From Haloarcula argentinensis DSM 12282 (GTDB lineage Archaea; Halobacteriota; Halobacteria; Halobacteriales; Haloarculaceae), in assembly GCA_000336895.1 (NCBI GenBank), contig AOLX01000017.1, forward strand, positions 1 through 64,000: a DNA stretch of 64,000 nt. Direction: 5' to 3'. The notes beneath the pieces were generated by a model, which ran no database searches, had not been told where the DNA came from, and worked only from the letters and a program-made list of their open reading frames with translations. Position 1 is the stretch's first letter, and each line of letters starts with the position of its first letter. The position numbers and the translations under genes were made by a program. This document shows positions 41,841 to 49,528 of the stretch, one piece after another.

Positions 41841-42818
41841 ATGGTGGATTTCCAGTCCCGTGACACACGCCGAGGTCCGACTGACGGGGAAGACGACGAG
41901 ACAGACGAAGGCGAGACGGGGGACGACGAGGAATCCGCGGCAGCCGATACTGATACCGAGGCCGTCAGTTCGGAGCCCACCGAAGCGACCGACAGAGCGG
42001 CGGAAAACGACGATATAGCAGCAGGTGAGACTGACAGCACAGAGACTCCTGCAACGGATGATACTGCGGAGGGCAGTGAGGGACACACATCAGAGTCCGA
42101 AACCGACGACTCTGTCGCACAACGAATCGACGAGGCGACGAACCAGAGTACAGACAGCCAGCCAGCGGATGAAACACAGAACACTGGGGGAGTTGATAAG
42201 TCGACACAGGAGCCTGATGAGGCCCCACACCAGGACCCCCTCTCTGAGCCACAGGCACCGACCGAATCGGCGGATACACCGCAGGAAGCAGCGGTTCAGA
42301 CAACGGATGAAACGACAGCAGAGACAGTCGCGCAGGGCGACACGTCGCAAGAACAGTCGGTTGCCGCAGCCGTCGTCACGGTCGGGACGGCGACGGAGGA
42401 AGGAGACCCGACGGGCGAGGCGGTGGAGACAGCACTCGAAGCGACCGGCCAGACGGTCACGGCCCGCGAACGGCTTCGAGGGGACTACGATGGCATTCAG
42501 GAGGCCGTCGATAGACTGGTCCGGCGTGACGACGTGGAGGTCGTCGTCACCGCGGGAGGGCTCGGCGTCGCCCCGTCAGAGCAGACGCTCGAAGCGGTCC
42601 ACCCGCTGTTCGAGAAGGCCCTGCCGGGATTTGAGGAGGTGTACCGGGGCCTCCTCTTCGAACAACAGGGGACCGGCGTCATCGCCGTCCGCGCAACGGC
42701 TGGCATCGCCAACGACACGCCGGTGTTCTGCCTGCCCGCGGACCCGGCGGCGGCCCGTGTCGCTATCGACGAGATCATTGCGGCGGAAGCCCCGTCTCTC
42801 GTCGCTGAACTGTTCTGA
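41841..42818 (+). CDS. MogA/MoaB-family molybdopterin protein with long acidic N-terminal extension
   Basis: The ATG at 41841 gives 325 residues. Residues 1 to about 170 are a disordered Asp/Glu/Ser/Thr-rich extension (DGEDDETDEGETGDDEESAA-like). Residues about 172-325 form a MoaB/MogA domain: VVTVGTATEEGDPTGEAVET, the nucleotide/MPT-binding VVVTAGGLGVAPSEQTLEAV, and LFEKALPGFEEVYRGLLFEQ. The usual Asp after the glycine loop appears as Glu. The enzyme adenylates or binds molybdopterin in cofactor synthesis. The acid tail is unusual and may be a halophilic adaptation or interaction arm. Confidence 0.82.
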   Translation: MVDFQSRDTRRGPTDGEDDETDEGETGDDEESAAADTDTEAVSSEPTEATDRAAENDDIAAGETDSTETPATDDTAEGSEGHTSESETDDSVAQRIDEATNQSTDSQPADETQNTGGVDKSTQEPDEAPHQDPLSEPQAPTESADTPQEAAVQTTDETTAETVAQGDTSQEQSVAAAVVTVGTATEEGDPTGEAVETALEATGQTVTARERLRGDYDGIQEAVDRLVRRDDVEVVVTAGGLGVAPSEQTLEAVHPLFEKALPGFEEVYRGLLFEQQGTGVIAVRATAGIANDTPVFCLPADPAAARVAIDEIIAAEAPSLVAELF

Positions 42819-43024
42819 CCCACCGCGGCGGGTTCGTGTTATCAGTCTTGTGTCCGTTTACCCGACTTAACGTGATATTTTGCCGGTTCGTTCCGGGCCG
42901 CCAATTTTCCCACGTCCTACGGGCTATTCCCCCAAATATCGGCCGTTTAAACGGTTAAATCGCCATGAAAGGTCGTTAACTGCGCCCCCCATTGAAGTGG
43001 CGGCAGTCCACAGGCTCGGGTGTC
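42819..43024. other. Intergenic region with no visible gene
   Basis: This 206-base stretch separates the MoaB-like gene from the interrupted beta-propeller gene. I see no open frame of note, no clear repeat and no strong hairpin. The segment around 42925-42965 (AAATATCGGCCGTTTAAACG) is AT-richer and may hold the promoter of the propeller gene, though no textbook TATA box is evident. Confidence 0.5.
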
Positions 43025-43447
43025 ATGTCCGATCGAAACGCGACACGACGCGGCGTGCTCAAGGGTATCGGCGCGACAGCTGCAGCTGCACTGGGTGGGA
43101 CGGCCCTCTCCGGGACGGTTGCGGCGGCCGGCCCCTGGGAGTCCGTCGAGTCCCCGACCGGGAACACCCTCCACGATGTCGAGTACACTGCGGCCGGTGC
43201 GTACGCCGTGGCAGGTGGCGGCATCGTACTTGAACGGACCAGCACGGGCTGGCAGAAGGTCATCGGCGGCGGTCCGACCGGCAACGGCAACAGCCTCTAC
43301 GGGGCCGACGTGACCGACGACGGCAAGGCCCTCTGGTTCGTCGGAGCCTCTGGCGCTATCGGCGAGTACGACGTGGAGTCGGGCGTGCTCACCGACCACA
43401 GCGCCCCGATGGACGTCACCAACAACAACTCATCTATTGCGTATTAA
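43025..43447 (+). pseudogene. N-terminal fragment of a Tat-exported beta-propeller protein, disrupted
   Basis: The fragment starts MSDRNATRRGVLKGIGATAA, a twin-arginine signal peptide with alanine-rich hydrophobic core, then propeller-like repeats (VAGGGIVLERTSTGW, WFVGASGAIGEYDVESGV). It runs in the correct frame to the insertion point at 43430. It then reads a few element-encoded residues (SSIAY) to TAA 43445-43447. The rest of the gene resumes at 46183. Joining across the 8-bp repeats restores a single 322-residue frame. The intact protein was probably a surface or periplasmic-space WD/YCF48-like propeller. Confidence 0.9.
43423..43430. repeat. Left 8-bp flanking repeat of the mobile element (attL core)
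   Basis: CAACAACT here is repeated exactly at 46175-46182. Cutting at these copies rejoins the propeller gene in frame, which identifies them as the recombination core. A third copy at 46162-46169 does not restore the frame and is not the boundary. Confidence 0.8.
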
Positions 43448-43458
43448 CAACGCAAACA
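43441..43458. repeat. Left terminal inverted repeat of the mobile element
   Basis: GTATTAACAACGCAAACA begins 10 bases inside the left core. Its inverse, with one mismatch at the fifth position, occurs at 46143-46160. In a circular form the two arms would flank the core as an inverted pair, as expected for integrase binding arms at attP. Confidence 0.85.
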
Positions 43459-43489
43459 CTATACGGCCACCATGAGACGTTTCGAGTAG

Positions 43490-43999
43490 ATGGCAGAGAA
43501 TACTACTGTTGCCTTCCGAATTGATGAGTCGGTCAAAGAGGAATGGGAAGATGCCGCCGAAGGCCCGGAGTATGACAGTCTTAGCCACTTAATACGGCTT
43601 TCTGTTCAGCGAGAGATAGCAGATACAGATACGGCCCCACGCACCGCACAGGCCGACACAGGAACTGACGGGAACAGCGAAATGCTACAGTCTCTCAATC
43701 GGCTTGAGAAGGTCACAGGAGAGATTCAGGAGGAGGTAGAAGCCTTTAGTCGAGAAAGGGAGTCGGAGGAAATGTATAATCTAAAACAAGTACTTCTCGA
43801 AGTGCTACCCACCGCCCCCGGAACATATGTCCCCGGCCCTAACGAACCCTCTCCGGATAGTGTCGGTCAGAAACCCCGCGAAGTTGCGGGACGTATTGGA
43901 GCTGATACCAGCGATGTTTCCGACACTCTCGAAGATTTGGCTGACGGGGTTGGAATGGTTCGTTCTTCAAATGGTTACTACTGGAAGGCTGAGGAATGA
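43490..43999 (+). CDS. Ribbon-helix-helix/wHTH-like DNA-binding protein of the mobile element
   Basis: This 169-residue protein begins MAENTTVAFRIDESVKEEWE, a ribbon-helix-helix-like start, followed by a helical middle (about 70-105, LNRLEKVTGEIQEEVEAFSR). A C-terminal winged-helix-like region (about 125-169) has EVAGRIGADTSDVSDTLEDL and ends in GYYWKAEE. It overlaps the integrase start by four bases, so it is an integrase partner, probably an accessory or regulatory protein. SNJ2-type haloviruses also carry small genes with their integrase, but homology is not established here. Confidence 0.75.
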   Translation: MAENTTVAFRIDESVKEEWEDAAEGPEYDSLSHLIRLSVQREIADTDTAPRTAQADTGTDGNSEMLQSLNRLEKVTGEIQEEVEAFSRERESEEMYNLKQVLLEVLPTAPGTYVPGPNEPSPDSVGQKPREVAGRIGADTSDVSDTLEDLADGVGMVRSSNGYYWKAEE

Positions 44000-45018
44000 A
44001 CACAGATACCTTACTTAGCGAGTTTCGTAGCAGGCAGGAAACCAAGAAAGCAGATAGCTCTGCCCGCACATATGCCCATACAGCGAAAGTATGGGCCAAG
44101 TGGTTAGCAGAACCCGGTGAGAAAGATTTTGACCACAACAGTCGAGGGCGTCCCTCCAAGGACCTATGGGAAGCCACAACTGGCGATTTACAGGTATTCC
44201 TTCGGCAACAGTTACAGAGCGGTCTAACTGGCGGAACTGTACAGAGTCGGCGGTGGCATATCTCAATCTTGTATGATGAACTGAGAGAAATGAGACAAGA
44301 AGGGGGATACGGGATTCCCGACTTCGAGAATCCAGCAGAAGACCTTGATGTATCTGACTGGCAGACATTAAATGTTAAGCCAAGAAAACAACAGGAATCC
44401 AAAGAATTAGACTATTTAGAGCCAAAGGAAGTCAAAAATTTATATGAAAATGCGTCAACACCCACACTGCGAAACGAATTGATTATACGGCTACTCTATC
44501 AGACCGGTCTTCGACGTGGGGAACTGACAGAAACACGTTTAGAAGACGTAGATACCGATGAGCGGGCTATCAAGGTCCATGCTGAAAAAACACATCTGAA
44601 TCGTACTGTGTTCTATCAATCATCTTTAGATACCCTCATGACACGGTGGGTAAACGTTGAACGCAAATCACTTTCAACAGCAGGAAGTGAATACCTGTTT
44701 CCGACCTACAAAACAGAACAAATAAGCCCAAAACAAATTGGGCGTGTTGTACGAAATGCGGCTGAATCAGCCGGGTTACAATCCGTTCTTTATACTGACG
44801 CCTCGGGTCAAGAACAGGTGAAAATAACAGCCCATATCCTCCGACACAGTTTCGCAGTTCAGAGTATCAAGAACGGAATGGACACTCGAAGGCTACAAAT
44901 GCTGATGGGCCATGCAAATATTGACACGACGGAACGGTATCTGAAATTTGCTAATGAAGACCTCAAAGACGCCGTTCGGAAACACGGAGCCGGTTCAGAG
45001 TCGGTTCCTTCCTCCTAA
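43996..45018 (+). CDS. Tyrosine recombinase/integrase
   Basis: This 340-residue protein has a SAM-like N-terminal core-binding domain (about 1-125) and a catalytic domain with all expected residues. The first Arg is in YQTGLRRGEL (about 170-179), Lys in AEKTHLNRTV, HxxR in HILRHSFAVQ (about 280-289), His in LMGHANI and the nucleophile Tyr in TTERYLKFANED. The protein appears intact. It would cut and rejoin DNA at the 8-bp core. Codon use is AT-richer than in chromosomal neighbours. It is translated with the preceding gene. Confidence 0.93.
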   Translation: MNTDTLLSEFRSRQETKKADSSARTYAHTAKVWAKWLAEPGEKDFDHNSRGRPSKDLWEATTGDLQVFLRQQLQSGLTGGTVQSRRWHISILYDELREMRQEGGYGIPDFENPAEDLDVSDWQTLNVKPRKQQESKELDYLEPKEVKNLYENASTPTLRNELIIRLLYQTGLRRGELTETRLEDVDTDERAIKVHAEKTHLNRTVFYQSSLDTLMTRWVNVERKSLSTAGSEYLFPTYKTEQISPKQIGRVVRNAAESAGLQSVLYTDASGQEQVKITAHILRHSFAVQSIKNGMDTRRLQMLMGHANIDTTERYLKFANEDLKDAVRKHGAGSESVPSS

Positions 45019-45115
45019 TCCTGGGGTAAACGTCGATAGATACCACTTCAACGTACTTCTTAGGAGGCGGCATTACGCACCGAATATATCAGGATATTAT
45101 AATTTAAAGCTGGCT

Positions 45116-45538
45116 TCAATTCCGTCCTACACCAGGAATTGAGGATAATAGGTTAGATATACGTTCAAATCGCCTATTTTTTGCATCTTCAATTGCTTTA
45201 TCAAAGTTCCGGTGGACAATACTGTCTGTTACTTCAATTTGATTTTCTTGCTCAGCTGTTAGTGGTTCAAATTGTTCATCCATATTTTCTGCCCACACTG
45301 CATACAGGAGAGGGTCGTCAGAGTATTTGAAATTCGAAAATCGGTTTTTTGTTACGGTGAGCATTGCTTGATAGGTATCTAATTCCTCTCGTAGACCGTC
45401 TTTTGAGAGTCCACATAGTCTCTCATATGCAAAGTGTTCTTCAATAAATTCAAGTCGTCGTTGTAGAAATTCATCAGCAGACTCATTTTCTGGTTCGTTA
45501 AGAAAGTGGGTTTCCTCTCTACTGTTCCCCTCTGTCAT
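45116..45538 (-). CDS. Mobile-element protein of unknown function
   Basis: This 140-residue soluble protein, MTEGNSREETHFLNEPENES, is helix-rich and acidic (RLEFIEEHFAYERLCGLSKD, FEPLTAEQENQIEVTDSIVH). It is on the strand opposite the integrase and ends 98 bases beyond the integrase stop. There is no clear enzyme motif and no membrane helix. It is the only plausible cargo gene of the element; it could be a repressor, an accessory factor or an antiviral protein, but none of these is shown by the sequence. Confidence 0.62.
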   Translation of the reverse strand: MTEGNSREETHFLNEPENESADEFLQRRLEFIEEHFAYERLCGLSKDGLREELDTYQAMLTVTKNRFSNFKYSDDPLLYAVWAENMDEQFEPLTAEQENQIEVTDSIVHRNFDKAIEDAKNRRFERISNLLSSIPGVGRN

Positions 45539-46142
45539 GATTCATCCATTGGGCAGAGTGACAGAAAAAGCTACCTCTGGATTCATATGTAATCAAGTAG
45601 CCGCTGTACCGATAGTTCCCCCAACGTTTTGCTCTCTCTATCCTATCCCCTGTAGTCCCCTTTCCTTTCTCTCTCTTTTTTAAAGTTCTCCCTCCGCAAC
45701 GTAAGGAGAACACAGCAATTAGTATTGTATCCCCTTTCGGCAAGCTCCGACGCATTGACTCTCTGCACTCCCCCCTCTCAATGGGCTTCAACGACTTAGA
45801 GGGATTCTTACAGTCTCTGAGGTAGTTTCCTTGCTCCCCGTTTAATTATTCCTCAACAGCCTGAAAATCGTCGCATTAGCTCACATTGTGTGGACGCTCT
45901 TAGAACGGCGTGAGTGTGGTTAGAATCGGCTTGATTTTGAAACGTCCCACGGTACGTACAGCCCCATAGAATCTACTACCGTTCCCCTTAACCATCTTAA
46001 ACCACCTGTTTGTAATGGAACTGTTCTCAAAACGAATCAATCGGTTAAATCCTGACTATATTTCACCAATCTGTGTGAGAAAGTCACCTATATGCGCACG
46101 GATGTAGGTATATCAATGTTCTAACCCCCCACCGTGCACTCT
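45539..46142. other. AT-rich gene-poor right end of the mobile element
   Basis: No convincing gene is seen in this 604-base stretch. It holds long pyrimidine tracts on the plus strand (about 45655-45682) and a small inverted repeat GTTCTCC (45685-45691) with GGAGAAC (45705-45711). It also holds several TATA-like segments toward the right end. A reverse-strand open frame at 45519-45791 has poor composition and is not accepted. The stretch may contain a promoter for the gene at 45538, integrase arm sites, a replication signal, or an RNA. Confidence 0.5.
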
Positions 46143-46160
46143 TGTTTGCGTTGTTCATAC
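46143..46160. repeat. Right terminal inverted repeat of the mobile element
   Basis: TGTTTGCGTTGTTCATAC is the inverse of the left arm at 43441-43458 with one mismatch. It ends 14 bases before the right CAACAACT core, compared with 10 bases at the left end. Confidence 0.85.
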
Positions 46161-46174
46161 TCAACAACTGTGTT

Positions 46175-46182
46175 CAACAACT
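46175..46182. repeat. Right 8-bp flanking repeat of the mobile element (attR core)
   Basis: CAACAACT here duplicates 43423-43430. Chromosomal coding sequence of the propeller gene resumes at 46183 (TC AAC GAC). Confidence 0.8.
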
Positions 46183-46745
46183 TCAACGACGTGTCCGTGA
46201 CCGGCAGCGCCGGCGAGGCGAATGTCTACATCGCCGGCGACTCCGGGAAGATGTACTACAGCTTCGAGAACGGCGCGAGCGAGACGTGGGACTACACCAC
46301 GCCCGGCTCCGGGTCGGCCATCAACGCCGTCGACTTCCACGACGTCCGCTCGGGCCACATCGTCGACGGCAACAAGAGCGTCTTCGTCACCGACGACGGC
46401 GCGACGTGGAACAAGATCGGCCTCGCCGACGCCAACGTCAACTTCTACGGCGTCGACTCCGACGGCCCGGACGACGTGTGGGTCTCCGGCGGTGGCGGCA
46501 TGATATTCCACTGGGACGGCTCCGAGTGGACACCGACCGACACTGGCGACGCCGGCCTGCGTGACATCGAGGTCACCGACGACGACAGCACCGGCTACAC
46601 GGTCGGTGGCGGCGGCAAGGTGTACGCCCTCGGCGGTGGCGACTGGACACAGGAGGAGACCCCCGCCGGCGAGAACCTGAAGGCCGTCGTCCGCGGCGGC
46701 ACTGACATCGCAGTCGGTTCTGGCGGAACGATCCTAGAGAAGTAG
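46183..46745 (+). pseudogene. C-terminal fragment of the disrupted beta-propeller protein
   Basis: The frame encodes FNDVSVTGSAGEANVYIAGD and several further blades, including VFVTDDGATWNKIG, DDVWVSGGGGMIFHWDGSEW and STGYTVGGGGKVYALGGGDW, ending in GSGGTILEK. The short repeated units resemble YCF48-type propeller blades. It has no start or signal peptide of its own and is out of context unless the 2.75-kb element is removed. It is GC-rich like the N-terminal fragment. No ribosome binding context favours independent translation. Confidence 0.9.
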
Positions 46746-46849
46746 GCACCGCCACAGGTCCCTGGCTGCTCGTACCTGCGCTGAAAAACGGCCCGCTGGC
46801 GTTTTGACAGTGTGACGGGCCTGATTGCTATCCGTTTATTTGAGGCGAT

Positions 46850-47359
46850 TCACTCCCGCTGACGTTCGCACTCCGCGGCCCCATCCGCGGGGAGCCGCGC
46901 GTCCCGATACGTTCCCTGATGAAACGTCTCGGCCAGCCAGATTTTGTGTCCGTATTCGTTCCCGAGCCGCGCCGTCCCAGTCGAGACGAACTGTCGAGTC
47001 GAGGACTGTGAATGGAGATTGACGTGGCACTCCTCTAGCTCCCAAAAATCGTCGCCCGACGTCGTACGGTCCCCCTGTTTGCGGAGATAGACGTGCGTTA
47101 TGTTCGGCAGGCAAATCGTCATCCGGTCGAGCTGATCGGCCGCGGTTCGCGGGTCCTTCCCGCCGTAGAAGTTTGCGTACTGTCCGAAAGAGTAGGTCAC
47201 GACGCTCCCTTCCTCCCAGTCGTCGAAGTTTTCCACATTGAGTGCGAACTCGCGGCCGCCGACCGTGCCACAGACGCCGAGGTACACGTGATCGTCGGTT
47301 CCCTCGTGTCTGCCGGACCCGGTCGTCAACGAGACGAAGACGCCGGCCAGTTCACTCAT
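46850..47359 (-). CDS. PLAT/LH2-like domain protein of unknown function
   Basis: This 169-residue protein starts MSELAGVFVSLTTGSGRHEG and shows a beta-rich pattern reminiscent of PLAT/LH2 domains: GTDDHVYLGVCGTVGGREFA, DDWEEGSVVTYSFGQ, VYLRKQGDR and WELEECHVNLHS. PLAT domains bind lipids or other proteins. No signal peptide is visible, so it seems cytosolic. The PLAT match is from pattern alone. A short basic frame overlaps its start by four bases (47356-47457) but is not accepted as a gene. Confidence 0.6.
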   Translation of the reverse strand: MSELAGVFVSLTTGSGRHEGTDDHVYLGVCGTVGGREFALNVENFDDWEEGSVVTYSFGQYANFYGGKDPRTAADQLDRMTICLPNITHVYLRKQGDRTTSGDDFWELEECHVNLHSQSSTRQFVSTGTARLGNEYGHKIWLAETFHQGTYRDARLPADGAAECERQRE

Positions 47360-47612
47360 CCGTGACGCCTCCCCTCCCGGGCTGTTCGTCCGCCGATACG
47401 GACCGCCGTCGTGGATACTGTTGGTTCATTGCCTCTCACCTGTCTCCGGCGAGACATCGCAGCTAGATCGGAAATGCGCTTAATACCTAGAAATTGTTCA
47501 TGATATATATCGACGGTTCCCGCCAGTAGCCACGACATACCCCTGAACTCTCAGCCACATCGAGTCGTCAGAGCGACACCGACGTTTTACCGGTGTGACG
47601 CAAACGGAGAAT

Positions 47613-48437
47613 ATGGACGAGATTCAGATCCAGGGAACGTCGGTCCCCGCACTCGGCCTGGGAACGTGGCAGTTGACCGGCCCCTCCTGTACTGAGACTG
47701 TCGAGACGGCCCTAGAGATGGGCTATCGCCATATCGACACCGCACAGGCCTACGGCAACGAGCGGCAGGTCGGGCTAGGGATAGAGGCCGCCGCGGTCGA
47801 CCGCGAAGACGTGTTCCTGACGACGAAACTCGACGGGTCCAACCGTGACGAGCGTAGTGTTCGGCGGTCGACGCGGGAGAGCCTGAACAAACTGGGAACG
47901 GACTATCTGGACCTTCTACTCATCCACTGGCCCAACACCCCGTGGATGGCGTCGCTGTCGGAGACGCTCGGGTCGATGAACGACCTGGTCGAGGAGGGGC
48001 TGGTCCGCCACATCGGCGTCAGCAACTTCTCACCGGCGCTGCTGGACGAGGCGCGGGACATCTCGTCGGCTCCGATCTTCACTGACCAAGTGCAGTACCA
48101 CCCCTACTGGGACCAGCGGAAACTACTGGACTACTGTCGCATCCACGACGTACTCCTGACCGCCTACAGCCCGCTGGCCCGCGGCGGCGTCCTCGACGAC
48201 CCCGCGCTCGTCCAGATCGGCAACAAGTACAGGAAGTCCCCGGCGCAGGTCGCGCTCCGGTGGCTCCTCGAGCAGGACGGCGTAGCCGCGATTCCGAAGG
48301 CGTCCAGCCGCGAGCATCTGGAAGCGAACCTCGCCGTCTTCGATTTCGAGCTAACGGACGCTGAGATGGAACAGATTCGGGACCCGTCGAAGGTCAAAAC
48401 CGGCGTGCAGTTCGTCCGGTCGCAGTTACCGTTCTGA
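47613..48437 (+). CDS. Aldo/keto reductase
   Basis: The ATG at 47613 gives MDEIQIQGTSVPALGLGTWQ and 274 residues of the AKR TIM-barrel. The catalytic tetrad can be seen: Asp and Tyr in HIDTAQAYGNE, Lys in FLTTKLDGS, and His in LLIHWPNTP. NADPH-binding residues lie in the C-terminal AIPKASSREHLEANLAVFDF. An upstream GTG at 47595 is an alternative start. The substrate is not known. The region before it (47360-47612) has no gene that I can support, but holds TATATAT near 47502-47508. Confidence 0.92.
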   Translation: MDEIQIQGTSVPALGLGTWQLTGPSCTETVETALEMGYRHIDTAQAYGNERQVGLGIEAAAVDREDVFLTTKLDGSNRDERSVRRSTRESLNKLGTDYLDLLLIHWPNTPWMASLSETLGSMNDLVEEGLVRHIGVSNFSPALLDEARDISSAPIFTDQVQYHPYWDQRKLLDYCRIHDVLLTAYSPLARGGVLDDPALVQIGNKYRKSPAQVALRWLLEQDGVAAIPKASSREHLEANLAVFDFELTDAEMEQIRDPSKVKTGVQFVRSQLPF

Positions 48438-48514
48438 GTGTCACGGCCGACCGGATCTGTGGCCACGCAGCGTCGCGACCAAGGGTTTAGGAATCCCCAC
48501 TCCAACCTCGCGCT

Positions 48515-49189
48515 ATGGTAACGGCGCTCGCCGATGATATCTGGTGGTACGATCTCACGGGTGTCAACGCGACGCTCGTTGACGACGACGGCGCGCTCAC
48601 ACTCGTCGACACAGGGCTGCCCTGGCACGGCAACGGACTCATCGCCGGCCTGAGCGATGCCGGCTACGAACTCCGGGATCTTGACCGAATCCTCCTTACG
48701 CACTTCGATCTCGACCATGTCGGCGGACTGACGGCCTTCGACGGTATCGACGTGACCGTCTACATCGGGGAGCGGGACGCACCGCTGGTCACCGGTGAGC
48801 GGTCGCCGCCGCTGGGAAATCACAAGGGTGCGTTCCAGCGCCTCGTCTCGCCGTTCCTCCACGCGCCGGACAACGACGTCGTCCCCCTCAACGACGGCGA
48901 CACAGTCGGCAGTTTCACGGCCTATCACACTCCCGGCCACACGCCGGGCCACGTCTGCTACGTCAGCGAGGAACTGTCGCTGGGACTGCTGGGTGACCTC
49001 GTCCGTGAGGACAGCGGCCGCTTCGAGCCCTCGCCGTGCCTTATGAGTTACGACACTGACGCCGTCACCCGGAGTATCAGTGAGTTCGTCGAGCGTGCGC
49101 CCGACTTCGAGGTCGCGGTCCCGGGCCACGGCGTCCCCTTCGAAAAAAACGGCTCGGAGCGACTGGACCGCCTCGTGGCGACGGTGTGA
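48515..49189 (+). CDS. MBL-fold metallo-hydrolase
   Basis: This 224-residue protein has the metallo-beta-lactamase fold: LVDTGLPWHGNGL, the metal motif LLTHFDLDHVGG, YHTPGHTPGHVCYV, GDLVRED, and the C-terminal VPGHGVPF. The motif is HxDxDH, not the canonical HxHxDH, so one zinc ligand may be altered. It is probably a hydrolase of the glyoxalase-II or lactonase type; the substrate is unknown. It begins 77 bases after the aldo/keto reductase, on the same strand. Confidence 0.87.
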   Translation: MVTALADDIWWYDLTGVNATLVDDDGALTLVDTGLPWHGNGLIAGLSDAGYELRDLDRILLTHFDLDHVGGLTAFDGIDVTVYIGERDAPLVTGERSPPLGNHKGAFQRLVSPFLHAPDNDVVPLNDGDTVGSFTAYHTPGHTPGHVCYVSEELSLGLLGDLVREDSGRFEPSPCLMSYDTDAVTRSISEFVERAPDFEVAVPGHGVPFEKNGSERLDRLVATV

Positions 49190-49216
49190 ACAAGCGCCGG
49201 AAGACGCGGGACTGCG

Positions 49217-49528
49217 CTACAGTTCCTCGGCGACAGCGTCGGAACTGAGCAGGCCCGGATCGACAACGAGGTCCGTCTGTCGGCTGGCGAAGTCGGGCAG
49301 GGAGCCCTCTGCGTAGACGACGACCCGGAGGTCGGGGTTGAGGTCCTTGGCGACAGCGATCGAGGTAGCCTGTGACATCTCGGTCAGCAGGTACACGTCC
49401 GCTTCGTGGATGCCGGCCTCCTCCAGCCCGGGGCGGTTGCCCACGTCAGCGACCGTCACAGTGTGTCCTTCGGCTTCGAGCGCGTCCGTGAGTCCGTTGG
49501 GGTCCGTACCGACGAGAACGACGTTCAT
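49217..49528 (-). CDS. TrkA-N-like small protein (DUF7126-like), guaAb operon
   Basis: The ATG at 49528 gives [20 protein letters not shown] and 103 residues. It is a Rossmann-like small domain ([20 protein letters not shown]) resembling the TrkA-N nucleotide-binding part of potassium-channel regulators. The start overlaps the stop of the GMP synthase gene by four bases, so it is the last gene of the pyrG-guaAb operon. Its role there is unknown. Confidence 0.8.
   Translation of the reverse strand: MNVVLVGTDPNGLTDALEAEGHTVTVADVGNRPGLEEAGIHEADVYLLTEMSQATSIAVAKDLNPDLRVVVYAEGSLPDFASRQTDLVVDPGLLSSDAVAEEL

Larger units (their letters stand above)
43423..46182. mobile_element. Compact tyrosine-recombinase mobile element with terminal inverted repeats
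   Basis: The element occupies about 2.75 kb between 8-bp CAACAACT repeats and interrupts the propeller gene. Near its ends are 18-bp inverted repeats (43441-43458 and 46143-46160, 17 of 18 matching). It encodes an overlapping pair, a ribbon-helix-helix/wHTH-like protein and a tyrosine integrase, plus one reverse-strand gene. The base composition is clearly AT-richer than the host flanks, and the codons of the integrase are unlike those of its neighbours, indicating transfer. Unlike most haloarchaeal integrative elements it does not sit at a tRNA and carries almost no cargo. It may be a minimal integrating element or a decayed provirus. Confidence 0.85.

Noticed and set aside
45519..45791. 90-residue reverse-strand open frame in the mobile element
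   Set aside because: It overlaps the better gene at 45116-45538 by 20 bases, has an unusual basic and low-complexity composition unlike haloarchaeal proteins, and lacks any family pattern.
45786..45795. CTTCAACGAC inside the element, identical to chromosomal bases 46181-46190
   Set aside because: Considered as a secondary attachment site, but ten bases can match by chance and no matching left copy or inverted arm accompanies it.
46162..46169. Another CAACAACT copy as the right boundary of the mobile element
   Set aside because: Removing sequence up to this copy would not restore the reading frame of the propeller gene, whereas the copy at 46175-46182 does so exactly.
47356..47457. 33-residue basic frame overlapping the start of the PLAT-like gene
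   Set aside because: Too short and strongly basic for this organism, with no promoter clearly assigned to it.
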